Origin: Ruminococcus sp.
Lineage (GTDB): Bacteria; Bacillota; Clostridia; Oscillospirales; Ruminococcaceae
Direction of reading: 5' to 3'
Length of the DNA stretch: 31,861 bases
NCBI GenBank assembly: GCA_017961625.1
Contig: JAGCWY010000034.1
Location: 1 to 31,861 of the forward strand
The stretch's first letter is position 1. Each line of letters begins with the position of its first letter. Under the pieces are notes generated by a model. That model saw only the letters and a list, made by a program, of their open reading frames with translations, was not told the origin of the DNA and ran no database searches. This document shows positions 1 to 7,669 of this stretch, piece after piece. A program made the position numbers and the translations under genes.

Positions 1-1
1 A

Positions 2-526
2 AGCAGCGACTCACCGGCTGACGCTATTGTATTCGGCGAGGGCATAGCTCCGAGCGACATCAGGATATCCAAGGATAAAGGGGATATGATACTAAATGTA
101 GGTCCTGCTGGTGACAGCATAAGGATAGTAAACCAGTATGATAGAAAAGAATCAATAGTAGAGTACTTCATGTTTGCTGACGGAACAGTTCTTACATATG
201 CTGATCTTACAGGATACATCGAGAATGATGAAAAAGCTCCCGAGCAGAAAGGCGCGGAGTATCTTACCGACCTTTACGAGGAGTTTATATCAGACGGCTG
301 GTATACAGAGAATGATACAGTTCTTGCAGATGTAACAGATAGCGTAAGCTTAGGCGGCGAAAGCGAAGACATTGCAGATATGACAGATATACAGGCAATG
401 GTGCTTGCAGAGAATATGTCGGCATTCAGTAACGACAGCAAGATATACGACGGTATAAATATCGGCGATATCACAGCAGATACTTCGGCATTGGATCAGT
501 TCCTTGCTGACGCATCTTTGAAGTAA
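2..526 (+). CDS. C-terminal part of an RTX-type (haemolysin-type calcium-binding related) exported protein, 5' end outside window
   Basis: The reading frame is open from the window edge, so the gene is truncated at its 5' end; an internal ATG at 86 is unlikely to be the start because the domain begins upstream of it. The first ~70 residues match the haemolysin-type calcium-binding related domain (motifs VFGEGIAPSDIRIS, GDSIRIVNQYD, FADGTVLTYADLTG), which normally caps RTX repeat arrays. The last ~90 residues are acidic, low in Cys and contain QAMVLAENMSAFS, similar in style to the QAMASF-like segment near the C-terminus of many RTX proteins. In that family the uncleaved C-terminus is the export signal. 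The ABC exporter and HlyD-like adaptor genes downstream fit this protein as the cargo. The role of the mature protein (adhesin, enzyme or toxin) cannot be told from this piece. Confidence 0.75.
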   Translation, partial: SSDSPADAIVFGEGIAPSDIRISKDKGDMILNVGPAGDSIRIVNQYDRKESIVEYFMFADGTVLTYADLTGYIENDEKAPEQKGAEYLTDLYEEFISDGWYTENDTVLADVTDSVSLGGESEDIADMTDIQAMVLAENMSAFSNDSKIYDGINIGDITADTSALDQFLADASLK

Positions 527-546
527 GTTCAATGCGTAATAAGATC

Positions 547-578
547 GTGCAGCAGTGAAAACTGCTGCACCTTTTTTC
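547..578 (+). terminator. Rho-independent terminator of the RTX-type gene
   Basis: A perfect 10-bp stem (gtgcagcagt / actgctgcac) with a GAAA loop is followed by CTTTTTT, 20 bases after the stop codon. The group II intron begins directly after the T run, which is the insertion preference known for group IIC introns. Confidence 0.9.
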
Positions 579-756
579 GGTTTGCCCGACATGGGCACAA
601 TCTAACGGGTGAAAGTCTCGAACACGCCCAAATAGTGGGAAGTGTATAGCCGAACAGTAAAGGTGTCCGCCGTGAGGCGGAATCTGAAGGAAGCTGTAAG
701 CAAACCTCTGGGCTGAACAAATCAATACTATAGTCAGAGGATGGCTTAATTATTTC

Positions 757-942
757 ATGAGTTATTGTAAGTCAGCAGTCAAATGCACTATACAATGCCT
801 GAATGAAAGACTTTGTCGATGGGTCAGGCACAAATTCAAAAGGTTCAGAGGGCATAAAATCAAAGCCAAAACATGGCTTCAAGAGTTAGCAAAAAGAGAG
901 CTCAACATGTTTGCACATTGGGCTCTCGGCTGGAAACCATAA
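757..942 (+). pseudogene. C-terminal remnant of group II intron reverse transcriptase/maturase
   Basis: This 61-residue frame ends with the typical C-terminus of intron-encoded reverse transcriptases: WVRHKFKRFRGHK, then LQELAKRELNMFAHWALGW. The RT fingers and palm, including the YADD motif, are absent, so no polymerase activity is possible. The fragment lies between domain I and domain V of the intron, where domain IV normally carries the full ORF of about 400-600 residues. An internal deletion is the simplest explanation. Whether the ATG at 757 is used is unknown; no convincing Shine-Dalgarno precedes it. Confidence 0.8.
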
Positions 943-954
943 TGGGAATATGAA

Positions 955-988
955 GAGCTGTGTGAAGTGAGAGCTTCACGCACGGTTC
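955..988 (+). ncRNA. Group II intron domain V (catalytic hairpin)
   Basis: A 34-nt hairpin starts GAGCTGTGTGAAG and closes CTTCACGCACGGTTC around a GAGAG-like loop, which is the size and shape of domain V. The AGC triad near its base is intact, so the ribozyme core may still work. A shorter stem with an unpaired A near its 3' side follows and is the candidate domain VI with its branch point. Confidence 0.75.
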
Positions 989-1084
989 TATGAGAGCCTT
1001 GCGGTGAAAATCCACTGGGTTACTCGACTGAGAGATCGGCGGCGTCATCGCCGCCTCCTACTCGATTAAAACGGAGGGTGGAAT

Positions 1085-3214
1085 ATGACAAAAAAACAAG
1101 ATAGCGGACTGTCCTGTTTTATGATAGTGATGAAGTTCCACGGTATACCAATAACAAAGGAACAGGCAGAAAACCTTTCGGTGCTCGATCCCGGGCAGAA
1201 GACGGGAGAGATAGAGATAATACAGTCTGCAAAGGCGCTAAAAATGAATGCAAAGCTTTGCAGACTGAAAATAGAAAAGCTTAAGGATGTTAATTTGCCT
1301 ATCATTGCAAAGGGCTATAACGGTGAATTTTTCATAATCGCAAAGTCTCAGGGTGATAAATTCATGATACTCTTTGCGGATAAGACAAAGCCGGAGGTAA
1401 GAACAAGGATAGACCTGCAAAGGATATGGGATGGAACAGCTGTTATAATCAATAAAAAGGGTATTATCGACAGAGAGGCTGCTTTCAGCTTCAAGTGGTT
1501 CATACCAACCATACTTAAATTCAAGAAAGAGTTCATACAGGTACTGATAGCGGTATTCACTGTGCAGATACTTGGTATACTCACTCCTGTGATGACACAG
1601 GTTGTAGTCGATAAGGTACTCGTACACAGGAGTATGTCAACTCTGAATGTTCTTACTATAGGCATAGCCATAGTTTATATATATGAGCTTGTCCTCGGAC
1701 TTGCAAAGAACTATGTTTTTACTCACACGACCAATCGCATAGACGTAATGCTAAGCTATAAGCTGTTCAGACATCTTTTTGCTCTGCCACTTAAATATTT
1801 TGAGTCTCGCAGAGTCGGTGAGACTGTCGCAAGAGTGAGGGAGCTTGACAGCATTAGGAGCTTCCTTACTGGAACCCCTCTTTCGTCCATGATAGACCTT
1901 GTGTTCATTATCGTATACATAGTGGTTCTGTTCATGTACAGCAGAATGCTGACGGTAATTGTCCTCTTTTCGGTACCTGTCTATGCCATACTTTCAGCGA
2001 TAGTAACGCCTCTCTTCAAGAAGAGACTTGACGAAAAGTTCGAGACAGGCGCCAATACTCAGTCCTTCCTTGTGGAATCAATAACGGGAGTACAGACGGT
2101 AAAATCCTATGCTCTTGAGCCAAAATTCGAGAAAAAGTGGGGGGAATTACAGGCGGACTACGTAAAAGCAAGCTATAGAACATCGATGGTATCTGCAACA
2201 GCCGGCACAACAGGTCAGTTCATACAGAAGGTATTCGACCTGCTGATACTTTTCTTTGGAGCAAAGGCTGTCATGGACGGAAATTTCACAGTGGGACAGC
2301 TCGTTGCCTTTCGTATGCTGTCTGGAAGAGTAAGCGGACCTGTGCTCAGGCTCGTGCAGCTTTGGCAAGAATACCAGCAGGCCTCGCTTTCAGTGAAGCG
2401 TATAGGAGATATATTCAACACAGCTCCAGAGCCTGTTCTAAATACGAATATAACCTCTCTTCCGAGACTTGAAGGAAGGATAGCTTTCGACAATGTGCAT
2501 TTCCGTTACGACCCGCAGGGAGCTGAGGTCATCAGGGGCATGAGTTTTGAGATTGAGCCCGGCACAGTAGTGGGAGTAGTAGGACGCAGCGGCTCGGGAA
2601 AGAGCACTATATCCAAGCTAATACAGAGACTGTATATACCGGAGGAGGGGAAAATATCCGTAGACGGTATGGATATATCCCTTGTTAACCCGTCAATGCT
2701 GAGAAAGCAGATAGGTGTGGTGTTGCAGGAGAACTTCATGTTCAATGGCACTGTTGCGGATAATATATCTATACACTGTCAGACAGCGTCAATGGAGCAG
2801 ATAATAAAGTGTGCAAAAATAGCAGGAGCCCACGACTTTATACTCGAGTTGCCCAACGGCTATGATACAGTCATCGGCGAAAAGGGCATGGGACTATCCG
2901 GCGGTCAGAAGCAGAGAATAGCTATCGCAAGAGCTATTCTAAATGATCCGAGGATACTTATATTTGACGAGGCAACGTCTGCGCTTGACTATGAGTCGGA
3001 AAGCATAATACAGAACAACCTCAAGGAGATATGCCGCAACAGAACGGTCATCATTATCGCCCACAGACTATCGACACTCAAGGATGCACAGAAGATAATG
3101 GCGATAGACAAGGGACAGCTTGTGGAGTACGACACCCATGAGAAACTCATGGAGCAGAACGGGCTCTACGCTTATCTCTACAATCAGCAGCAAAGGGGTG
3201 AGGTAGATGGATAA
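1085..3214 (+). CDS. HlyB-like type I secretion ABC exporter with degenerate C39-like domain
   Basis: The 709-residue protein has three parts. Residues 1-125 form a C39-like domain, about 150-425 an ABC exporter membrane domain with hydrophobic helices, and 470-709 the ATPase. The ATPase has Walker A GRSGSGKST (500-508), signature LSGGQKQR (604-611), Walker B ILIFDEATSALD (D628, E629) and H-loop His660. In the N-terminal domain the catalytic Cys of active C39 peptidases is replaced by Ser (QDSGLSC, residue 7) and the expected His position reads GEFF (81-83). The domain should therefore bind but not cleave cargo, as in HlyB. That fits an RTX cargo with an uncleaved C-terminal signal rather than a double-glycine bacteriocin. 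The start is set by GGAGGGTG at 1073-1080. It overlaps the HlyD-like gene by 8 bp, so the two are surely co-translated. Confidence 0.92.
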   Translation: MTKKQDSGLSCFMIVMKFHGIPITKEQAENLSVLDPGQKTGEIEIIQSAKALKMNAKLCRLKIEKLKDVNLPIIAKGYNGEFFIIAKSQGDKFMILFADKTKPEVRTRIDLQRIWDGTAVIINKKGIIDREAAFSFKWFIPTILKFKKEFIQVLIAVFTVQILGILTPVMTQVVVDKVLVHRSMSTLNVLTIGIAIVYIYELVLGLAKNYVFTHTTNRIDVMLSYKLFRHLFALPLKYFESRRVGETVARVRELDSIRSFLTGTPLSSMIDLVFIIVYIVVLFMYSRMLTVIVLFSVPVYAILSAIVTPLFKKRLDEKFETGANTQSFLVESITGVQTVKSYALEPKFEKKWGELQADYVKASYRTSMVSATAGTTGQFIQKVFDLLILFFGAKAVMDGNFTVGQLVAFRMLSGRVSGPVLRLVQLWQEYQQASLSVKRIGDIFNTAPEPVLNTNITSLPRLEGRIAFDNVHFRYDPQGAEVIRGMSFEIEPGTVVGVVGRSGSGKSTISKLIQRLYIPEEGKISVDGMDISLVNPSMLRKQIGVVLQENFMFNGTVADNISIHCQTASMEQIIKCAKIAGAHDFILELPNGYDTVIGEKGMGLSGGQKQRIAIARAILNDPRILIFDEATSALDYESESIIQNNLKEICRNRTVIIIAHRLSTLKDAQKIMAIDKGQLVEYDTHEKLMEQNGLYAYLYNQQQRGEVDG

Positions 3215-4454
3215 TAGGCGTACAGATTATGTCTTAAAGCACAGCAACAAGCACGACAGTGATCTGCAATATGACTTCATGCCTTCTATGCTGGAGATTA
3301 TAGAAAGACCTGCGCACAAGGCAGGGACCGTGATAATATTGGGAGTATTTTCTCTTCTCATTGTTGCTGTAGTATGGGCTTGCCTTTCAAAAACAGATAT
3401 AGTCGTTACCTCCAGTGGAACTATACAGCCGGTGGGAAATATCTGCTCCCTCAGCTCATACTCGGGAGGTGCGGTGAAGTCGATAAACGTTGAGGAAGGG
3501 GCTTATGTCAATTACGGCGATGTGCTCATAGAGCTCGATACCCAGAGCCTTGACATAGATGCGGAAAGTCTGAATAGTCAAAAAAGTGTTCTTGATGCAC
3601 AGAAGAAGGTATATACCATGATAAGGAACGGCGAGGATATATCTGATATAGATATGGATCAGTACGCAGGAAATATCCACCCGTATATACTTACCATAAT
3701 AGACATCGACAAGGCATATCAGAACGATATCAGCATACTTGAAAGCACAAGGGAAAACGCAAAGCTGAATATTGAATACGCGAATATCAGGCTTGAAGAA
3801 TATGAACGTGATCCCAGCGTATCTCAGGCGGAGTACGAAGCGCAGAAGCTTGTGGTGAAGCAGGCTGAGAATGAATTCATACAAGCAGAGACAAACATGC
3901 TGAAGGCACAGACTACCTACAGCGAGAAGATAAACTCAAATATCTCGGATATAAATGGAAAGTTGAGCCAGATTAATTCAGAGCTTGAAAAATACGAGCT
4001 TTCCAAAAATAATCAGCAGATAAAAGCACCTGTGAATGGTTATATCAATAGTATCTCCGTAAACAGTATAGGAGAGAACGTAACGGCTGCGCAGCAGGTT
4101 ATAACCATAGTACCTGCCGGAGCAGATGTGGAAATGGTCTGCTACTTCAAAAATATGGACATAGCGGATATAAAGTTGGGAATGGAAGCTGAGATAAAGC
4201 TTGAAGCCTATCCCTACAACAAGTATGGAACGGTAAAGGGCACTGTTAAATATATCAGTCCCAGCTCATTCAATACCGAGAAAATGGGCAGCGTTTATCT
4301 TGTAAAGCTTGATGTTGAAAACACGAATCCCGATATCAGCATAATGTCCGGACTTACCGGAGCAGTTGAGGTCAAGGTGGGAAAGCAGTCAGTAATGCGC
4401 TATTTCCTAGATCCTATAGTAAAGGGTTTCGGTGATAGCATGAAGGAGAATTAA
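3207..4454 (+). CDS. HlyD-family membrane fusion/adaptor protein of a type I-like secretion system
   Basis: The 415-residue protein has a short cytoplasmic N-terminus, one membrane helix (about residues 37-60, GTVIILGVFSLLIVAVVWAC), then a lipoyl-like half motif (GGAVKSINVEEGAYVNYGDV). A long coiled-coil region (about 110-265, rich in Glu, Gln and Lys) follows, then the second lipoyl half (IKAPVNGYINSISVNSIGENV) and a beta-barrel part (AEIKLEAYPYNKYGTVKG). This is the standard HlyD order. The ATG lies inside the end of the exporter gene (ATGGATAA). A partner outer-membrane channel is not expected in a Gram-positive cell and none is encoded here, so the adaptor probably extends into or through the cell wall; that last point is inference. 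Confidence 0.9.
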   Translation: MDNRRTDYVLKHSNKHDSDLQYDFMPSMLEIIERPAHKAGTVIILGVFSLLIVAVVWACLSKTDIVVTSSGTIQPVGNICSLSSYSGGAVKSINVEEGAYVNYGDVLIELDTQSLDIDAESLNSQKSVLDAQKKVYTMIRNGEDISDIDMDQYAGNIHPYILTIIDIDKAYQNDISILESTRENAKLNIEYANIRLEEYERDPSVSQAEYEAQKLVVKQAENEFIQAETNMLKAQTTYSEKINSNISDINGKLSQINSELEKYELSKNNQQIKAPVNGYINSISVNSIGENVTAAQQVITIVPAGADVEMVCYFKNMDIADIKLGMEAEIKLEAYPYNKYGTVKGTVKYISPSSFNTEKMGSVYLVKLDVENTNPDISIMSGLTGAVEVKVGKQSVMRYFLDPIVKGFGDSMKEN

Positions 4455-4548
4455 TTCTATTGTAATATAACTCCTTTGATGGTCGAAGGCAGACTGGCGT
4501 TTGTACAACTGCCCTGAGCAGTACAAAATGTTATTTGAACTTTTTTAC

Positions 4549-4577
4549 GAGCGAATACTGTTCGCTCTTATTTTTTT
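4549..4577 (+). terminator. Terminator after the exporter/adaptor operon
   Basis: Stem gagcgaa / ttcgctc with a 5-nt loop is followed by TTATTTTTTT. It lies about 95 bp after the HlyD-like stop codon and faces the convergent diguanylate cyclase gene. Confidence 0.8.
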
Positions 4578-4590
4578 GGAAAACCAATAA

Positions 4591-4624
4591 AAAACGTCCG
4601 GGAATACTCCCAGACGTTTTTATA
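4591..4624. terminator. Second, probably bidirectional terminator between convergent genes
   Basis: AAAACGTC pairs with GACGTTTT around an inner GGGA/TCCC stem. The A-rich 5' arm gives a T run on the minus strand, so it can serve the convergent gene ending at 4765. Apart from this and the neighbouring hairpin I see nothing in 4455-4764. Confidence 0.7.
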
Positions 4625-4764
4625 TATTACGTTGCGTTTGAACATCTTGTTTTATGCAGACGTATAAAGTTCGAAAATTTTTTTCAATAATCATTGGTTT
4701 TTCGTTGAATTTCAGTCCGTTATGTCTTCATTATAAAAGAGTTTTGGGTAAACGGCTGTCTACA

Positions 4765-5829
4765 TTATTCACCGGCGGCTTTCATCTGAGCCTTGTCCTC
4801 GTACATTATCGCGTCTACCTCTCTGATAACGTCGTCCAACTTCATGCCCTTCTTGAACTCGCCAAAGCCCACCGCGATACTGTAGCCTCTTTTATGTACT
4901 GCTTCCTTGAGCTGCTGCATGGTCAGCTCAACCTCAATATAAGTGGCATTGGGGTAGAGTATCTCAAACTCGTCTCCGCCCATTCTGTAGAAACGGCACC
5001 TTACCGGAAGCACCTCTGAGGCGCTTTTAGATACGGCAAGTATAGCTTTGTCGCCGGCGTCATGACCGTAGGTATCGTTTATGGTCTTAAGACCGTTAAG
5101 GTCAATGGAAGCTATGTACATCTGCTTCTTTTGCATATTCTTTATGTCATTGTAGAAGGAATGACGGTTGAATGCGTCTGTCAGAGCGTCTCGGGTAAGG
5201 GTCTCCGTAGTGAAGAAGATATAGTAGAAGGTACATGAAAGAGCTGCCATACCGCTTATAAGGAACTTGTAATGGAACACAGCATTCATTATTACCGCTA
5301 CTATTATGCCGCCGCTAAGGATCAGTATAAATACGCTCTCATGCTTGAAGCCAAGCCTGAATTTGATAATGGCTATGGCAAGCAACACGAATATGTAAAT
5401 AAAGCTAAAAAGGTAGGGTACGAAAGCCAGCGGACCAAATGACCGGATACCTGTTTCGTCGAACCTGAATACCCAACCTGTGAAAATACTCAACAGGCAG
5501 ATTATAGTATTGAATAGCGCCAGAAACTGTATGATTCGTCGGGCACGTTTTTTTAGGACGTCCGTAACAAAAATAAAGGGCAGAGCTACGGGACCACTTA
5601 TGGTAAAGCTTATTGCTGAGAATATCTTCATCAGCATTATATGCTTGCCTGTTCCTGTGAAGGCATATACTACTATATTGCATATGACCATCATAAAGGA
5701 GATGCTAGTACACAGCATGAATTTTGATTTGCGATTTGCAGAAAGTGTTGAGTTAAATAAAAGAAAGAAAAAAAGTGTAAAATCCGTTACGATAATAAGG
5801 TAGCTCATCTGGACGATATCCCTGAACAT
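4765..5829 (-). CDS. Membrane-bound diguanylate cyclase (GGDEF domain)
   Basis: The N-terminal ~205 residues form about six hydrophobic helices with short loops, resembling an integral-membrane sensor input. From about 210 a GGDEF domain follows (LTRDALTDAFNRHSFYNDI, then SIDLNGLKTINDTYGHDAGD, then the active-site motif GGDEF at 284-288). An intact GGDEF motif suggests synthesis of c-di-GMP from two GTP. The RxxD product-inhibition site that usually lies 7-10 residues before GGDEF is absent (LPVRCRFYRM), so feedback inhibition by that route is not expected. The start is set by AGGAG eight bases upstream. A strong promoter at 5958-5986 gives a leader of about 120 nt. Ligand and target process are unknown. 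Confidence 0.88.
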   Translation of the reverse strand: MFRDIVQMSYLIIVTDFTLFFFLLFNSTLSANRKSKFMLCTSISFMMVICNIVVYAFTGTGKHIMLMKIFSAISFTISGPVALPFIFVTDVLKKRARRIIQFLALFNTIICLLSIFTGWVFRFDETGIRSFGPLAFVPYLFSFIYIFVLLAIAIIKFRLGFKHESVFILILSGGIIVAVIMNAVFHYKFLISGMAALSCTFYYIFFTTETLTRDALTDAFNRHSFYNDIKNMQKKQMYIASIDLNGLKTINDTYGHDAGDKAILAVSKSASEVLPVRCRFYRMGGDEFEILYPNATYIEVELTMQQLKEAVHKRGYSIAVGFGEFKKGMKLDDVIREVDAIMYEDKAQMKAAGE

Positions 5830-5846
5830 TCCATCAGCTCCTCTCC

Positions 5847-5954
5847 TTACAGTCTAAATGTGAGCAGTGTCTGCGTAGATTCTTTTATAAGGTCTTGCGC
5901 CTCCTGAACATCGTTCACGGCAATAACCGTTTTCAGGCGGTCATTGAGTACATA
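5847..5954 (-). other. Short open frame in the leader of the diguanylate cyclase gene
   Basis: Reading on the minus strand, a 35-codon frame runs from a TAG at 5955-5957 to a TAA 17 bases before the cyclase start. Its peptide ends AQDLIKESTQTLLTFRL. It has no ATG and no good ribosome site; the only plausible start is an internal GTG giving ~23 residues. It may be the 3' scrap of a lost gene or a leader peptide. I do not recognise it. Confidence 0.25.
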
Positions 5955-5957
5955 CTA

Positions 5958-5986
5958 ATTATACCATATTGATAGGTTAAAATCAA
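5958..5986 (-). promoter_or_regulatory. Sigma-A type promoter for the diguanylate cyclase gene
   Basis: On the minus strand TTGATT (5981-5986) and TATAAT (5958-5963) are separated by exactly 17 bp. The spacer ends ATATGG, shared with the promoter at 6775-6803. Confidence 0.8.
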
Positions 5987-6034
5987 TATAATATATGTAT
6001 ATATATTATTTACATTATGTGACCAGAAAAGGGT

Positions 6035-6688
6035 TCAGATTTTCTTGTTCATGATTTCCATAGCCCATTGGGTGTTTATCCTTACGTCATCGGCAGCAAG
6101 GAGGTCTACCTTGAACTTTTCGACTATTAGGTCGTAGTTGCTGCGTATGAACTCAGTGCGTCCCCATTCGCTGTTATTGAACAGTACCGCGAACTTAAGG
6201 GAACCGTCCTTTTCTTTGTTGAGGTATATCTCCTCAATTTTATGCTCGGTGTCCTTGTTCATTATCTCAGCGATGATAAACAGCTTCAGTAGCTCCACAG
6301 CTCTGTCGTCAAGCCCCTCGTCAAGTATTAGGAGCTTTTCGTGGAACTGGTTTATATTGAATACTACGCGCTTCTGGCAGTTTGCTTCGAGTGGTATGCT
6401 CTCGTCATAAGGGTCGTGGTCGAGATCCTGCATAAAGTTAATCGCAGCCTGAGAGAACTCGGGAACGAAGTGTATAAGGAAACTCTTTTCGGGCTCGTGA
6501 TAAAAAAATGGGTATAAAACTACAGTGCCATTGCTGCATTTCGGGCAGTGGAATATGAACGCCTCCTGATTTCTTACGGGGTCCTTAAGTTCCGGAGAAT
6601 CCTTGGAATTTATGCTTTCCCATACTTTGTAATCGTATTCGTGACCGCACTTCTGGCATTTTACCTTTTCTATGTGATTTCTTGACAT
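6035..6688 (-). CDS. CpXC domain zinc-ribbon-like protein
   Basis: The 217-residue protein starts with a CxxC knuckle (VKCQKCGHEYDYKVW), has a second CxxC (FHCPKCSNGT) about 45 residues later, then a longer alpha/beta region. This pattern is that of the CpXC family, named for its CPxC motif and thought to bind metal; its function is not known. I place the start at 6688 rather than the upstream ATG at 6706, because AGAGGAAAAG lies at proper distance from the second ATG and would be inside the coding region of the longer form. It has its own promoter at 6775-6803 and lies head-to-tail with the cyclase, which also has its own promoter, so the two are probably separate units. Confidence 0.8.
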   Translation of the reverse strand: MSRNHIEKVKCQKCGHEYDYKVWESINSKDSPELKDPVRNQEAFIFHCPKCSNGTVVLYPFFYHEPEKSFLIHFVPEFSQAAINFMQDLDHDPYDESIPLEANCQKRVVFNINQFHEKLLILDEGLDDRAVELLKLFIIAEIMNKDTEHKIEEIYLNKEKDGSLKFAVLFNNSEWGRTEFIRSNYDLIVEKFKVDLLAADDVRINTQWAMEIMNKKI

Positions 6689-6774
6689 GGCTTTTCCTCT
6701 TTTCATAATATTTAAGCCTTGATGCTGTTCCTGAGACAGGAAAGTCGCACCGGCATAAATGAGTCATTTCATTT

Positions 6775-6803
6775 ATTATACCATATATCAAGTTGAAAAT
6801 CAA
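6775..6803 (-). promoter_or_regulatory. Sigma-A type promoter for the CpXC gene
   Basis: Minus-strand TTGATT (6798-6803), 17-bp spacer, TATAAT (6775-6780). From the -35 onward it reads TTGATTTTCAACTTGATATA then TGGTATAAT, strikingly close to the cyclase promoter. Confidence 0.8.
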
Positions 6804-7140
6804 GATTCGGATGAAAAAGAGCCTTAAGCCATAAGCTGACGTCAATATATGACTGCTTGTTAAATGATAATGAAAATTCGAAGTACCATTGTCAACTTCA
6901 GGGTGAACTGCTATACTCTATGCTAAAGAGGGGGCAGAGTGACTGATAAATATTTTTTATTTTAATTTTAAATTCACGACCTCTTTATGTCTATTTTTTA
7001 GATTACTAATCATATTGGAAAGTGAGAATGGTAGGATTCGATGTTTAGAGGTATGTATGTCTTCTATCACTGTGGCCATATCAATACAATCATCATTGAC
7101 GTTCCTTTAGTATTAATCTGATAAGCATCACTACACTTCC
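6804..7140. other. Intergenic stretch without recognisable gene
   Basis: AT-rich, no open frame with a usable ribosome site on either strand and no clear hairpin. It may hold decayed sequence, but I cannot name any of it. Confidence 0.5.
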
Positions 7141-7169
7141 TTGTTTTTTCTATAGGTATGATGTATAAT
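7141..7169 (+). promoter_or_regulatory. Sigma-A type promoter, copy 1
   Basis: TTGTTT (7141-7146), 17-bp spacer, TATAAT (7164-7169). The block CCTTGTTTTTTCT with its -10 element recurs at 7588-7618 in front of the YcxB-like gene, suggesting a local duplication. The short frame at 7180 starts only about 10 bases after the -10. Confidence 0.6.
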
Positions 7170-7179
7170 AGAGGCAACC

Positions 7180-7245
7180 ATGATGGTTATTCTATCTGCT
7201 TTTGTAGTATGTTCTATATATGTATTTGGGAGGTTTATAATGTAA
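7180..7245 (+). CDS. Possible 21-residue hydrophobic peptide
   Basis: A frame starting ATGATG encodes a very hydrophobic peptide (MMVILSAFVVCSIYVFGRFI, then Met and stop). The promoter copy 1 lies directly upstream, so the transcript leader would be only ~4 nt, with GAGG overlapping the probable transcription start; translation would have to be nearly leaderless. Composition resembles a single-span membrane peptide such as a type I toxin or small regulator, but nothing confirms expression. It may equally be the start of a decayed membrane protein gene. Confidence 0.25.
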   Translation: MMVILSAFVVCSIYVFGRFIM

Positions 7246-7370
7246 TTTGATTTTAGTATATCATTATATCACACGATTTGATAAAAAGTGAAAAAAACGA
7301 ATAAAGTTGCAGCTGACTATCGTTTTAAGAAACAGGCAGCTTTGAAAGGCGCCTGAACTATCAATATAAT

Positions 7371-7430
7371 ACGATAAAGTTTCTAAGCCTTGACAGCGAT
7401 TTCGGGTTATTATTGGTCTGATTCACTATA
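7371..7430 (+). repeat. Intergenic direct repeat, copy 1
   Basis: This ~60-bp block, running from ACGATAAAG to GTCTGATTCACTATA, recurs in the same orientation at 8285-8342 with roughly 80% identity. The core TATTATTGGTCTGATTCAC (7410-7427) is identical in both. The copies flank the YcxB-like gene. The surroundings contain only weak minus-strand open stretches. Confidence 0.7.
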
Positions 7431-7589
7431 TTCCTCAGTAAATAAATCTATACCAACAGTCGCATAGTATATTTTATGTGTCCTGACGGCTTTATCACCT
7501 TGTATAGCTAATGATGGTGATATTCAGCGTCAGGTTCTCGATACTCATTTCAAGGATTAGTTTGAAAACATAGTTGTTTTTTTCCCCCC

Positions 7590-7618
7590 TTGTTTTTTCT
7601 GAGGTTGTGTTGTATAAT
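7590..7618 (+). promoter_or_regulatory. Sigma-A type promoter, copy 2, for the YcxB-like gene
   Basis: TTGTTT (7590-7595), 17-bp spacer, TATAAT (7613-7618). It shares CCTTGTTTTTTCT with the promoter at 7141-7169. It rules out any start before about 7625 for the next gene. Confidence 0.75.
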
Positions 7619-7669
7619 GGATACGTGCAATTTATGCATACTAATCCTAATCGAAGGGAGATACAGCAG

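Larger units (their letters stand above)
580..1030 (+). mobile_element. Group II intron, ORF-deleted, inserted behind a terminator
   Basis: The 5' end GTTTGCCCGACATGGGC and the following conserved blocks (TCTAACGGGTGAAAGTC, AAAGGTGTCCG, GGAATCTGAAGGAAGC, GGCTGAACAAAT) match the domain I layout of bacterial group II introns of the Oceanobacillus IIC kind. A domain V-like hairpin lies at 955-988 and a domain VI-like stem up to about 1028. The element is only ~450 bp because nearly all of the domain IV reverse transcriptase is gone; only its C-terminus remains (757-942). The 3' boundary is uncertain by a few bases (CTCGACT). Position after a terminator suggests class IIC, although domain V shows AGC rather than the CGC triad usual for IIC, so the subclass stays open. 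It could splice or move only with a maturase supplied in trans. Confidence 0.85.

Noticed and set aside
350..725. Open frames on the minus strand over the RTX tail and intron
   Set aside because: They run through a perfect terminator hairpin and intron RNA structure and lack ribosome sites.
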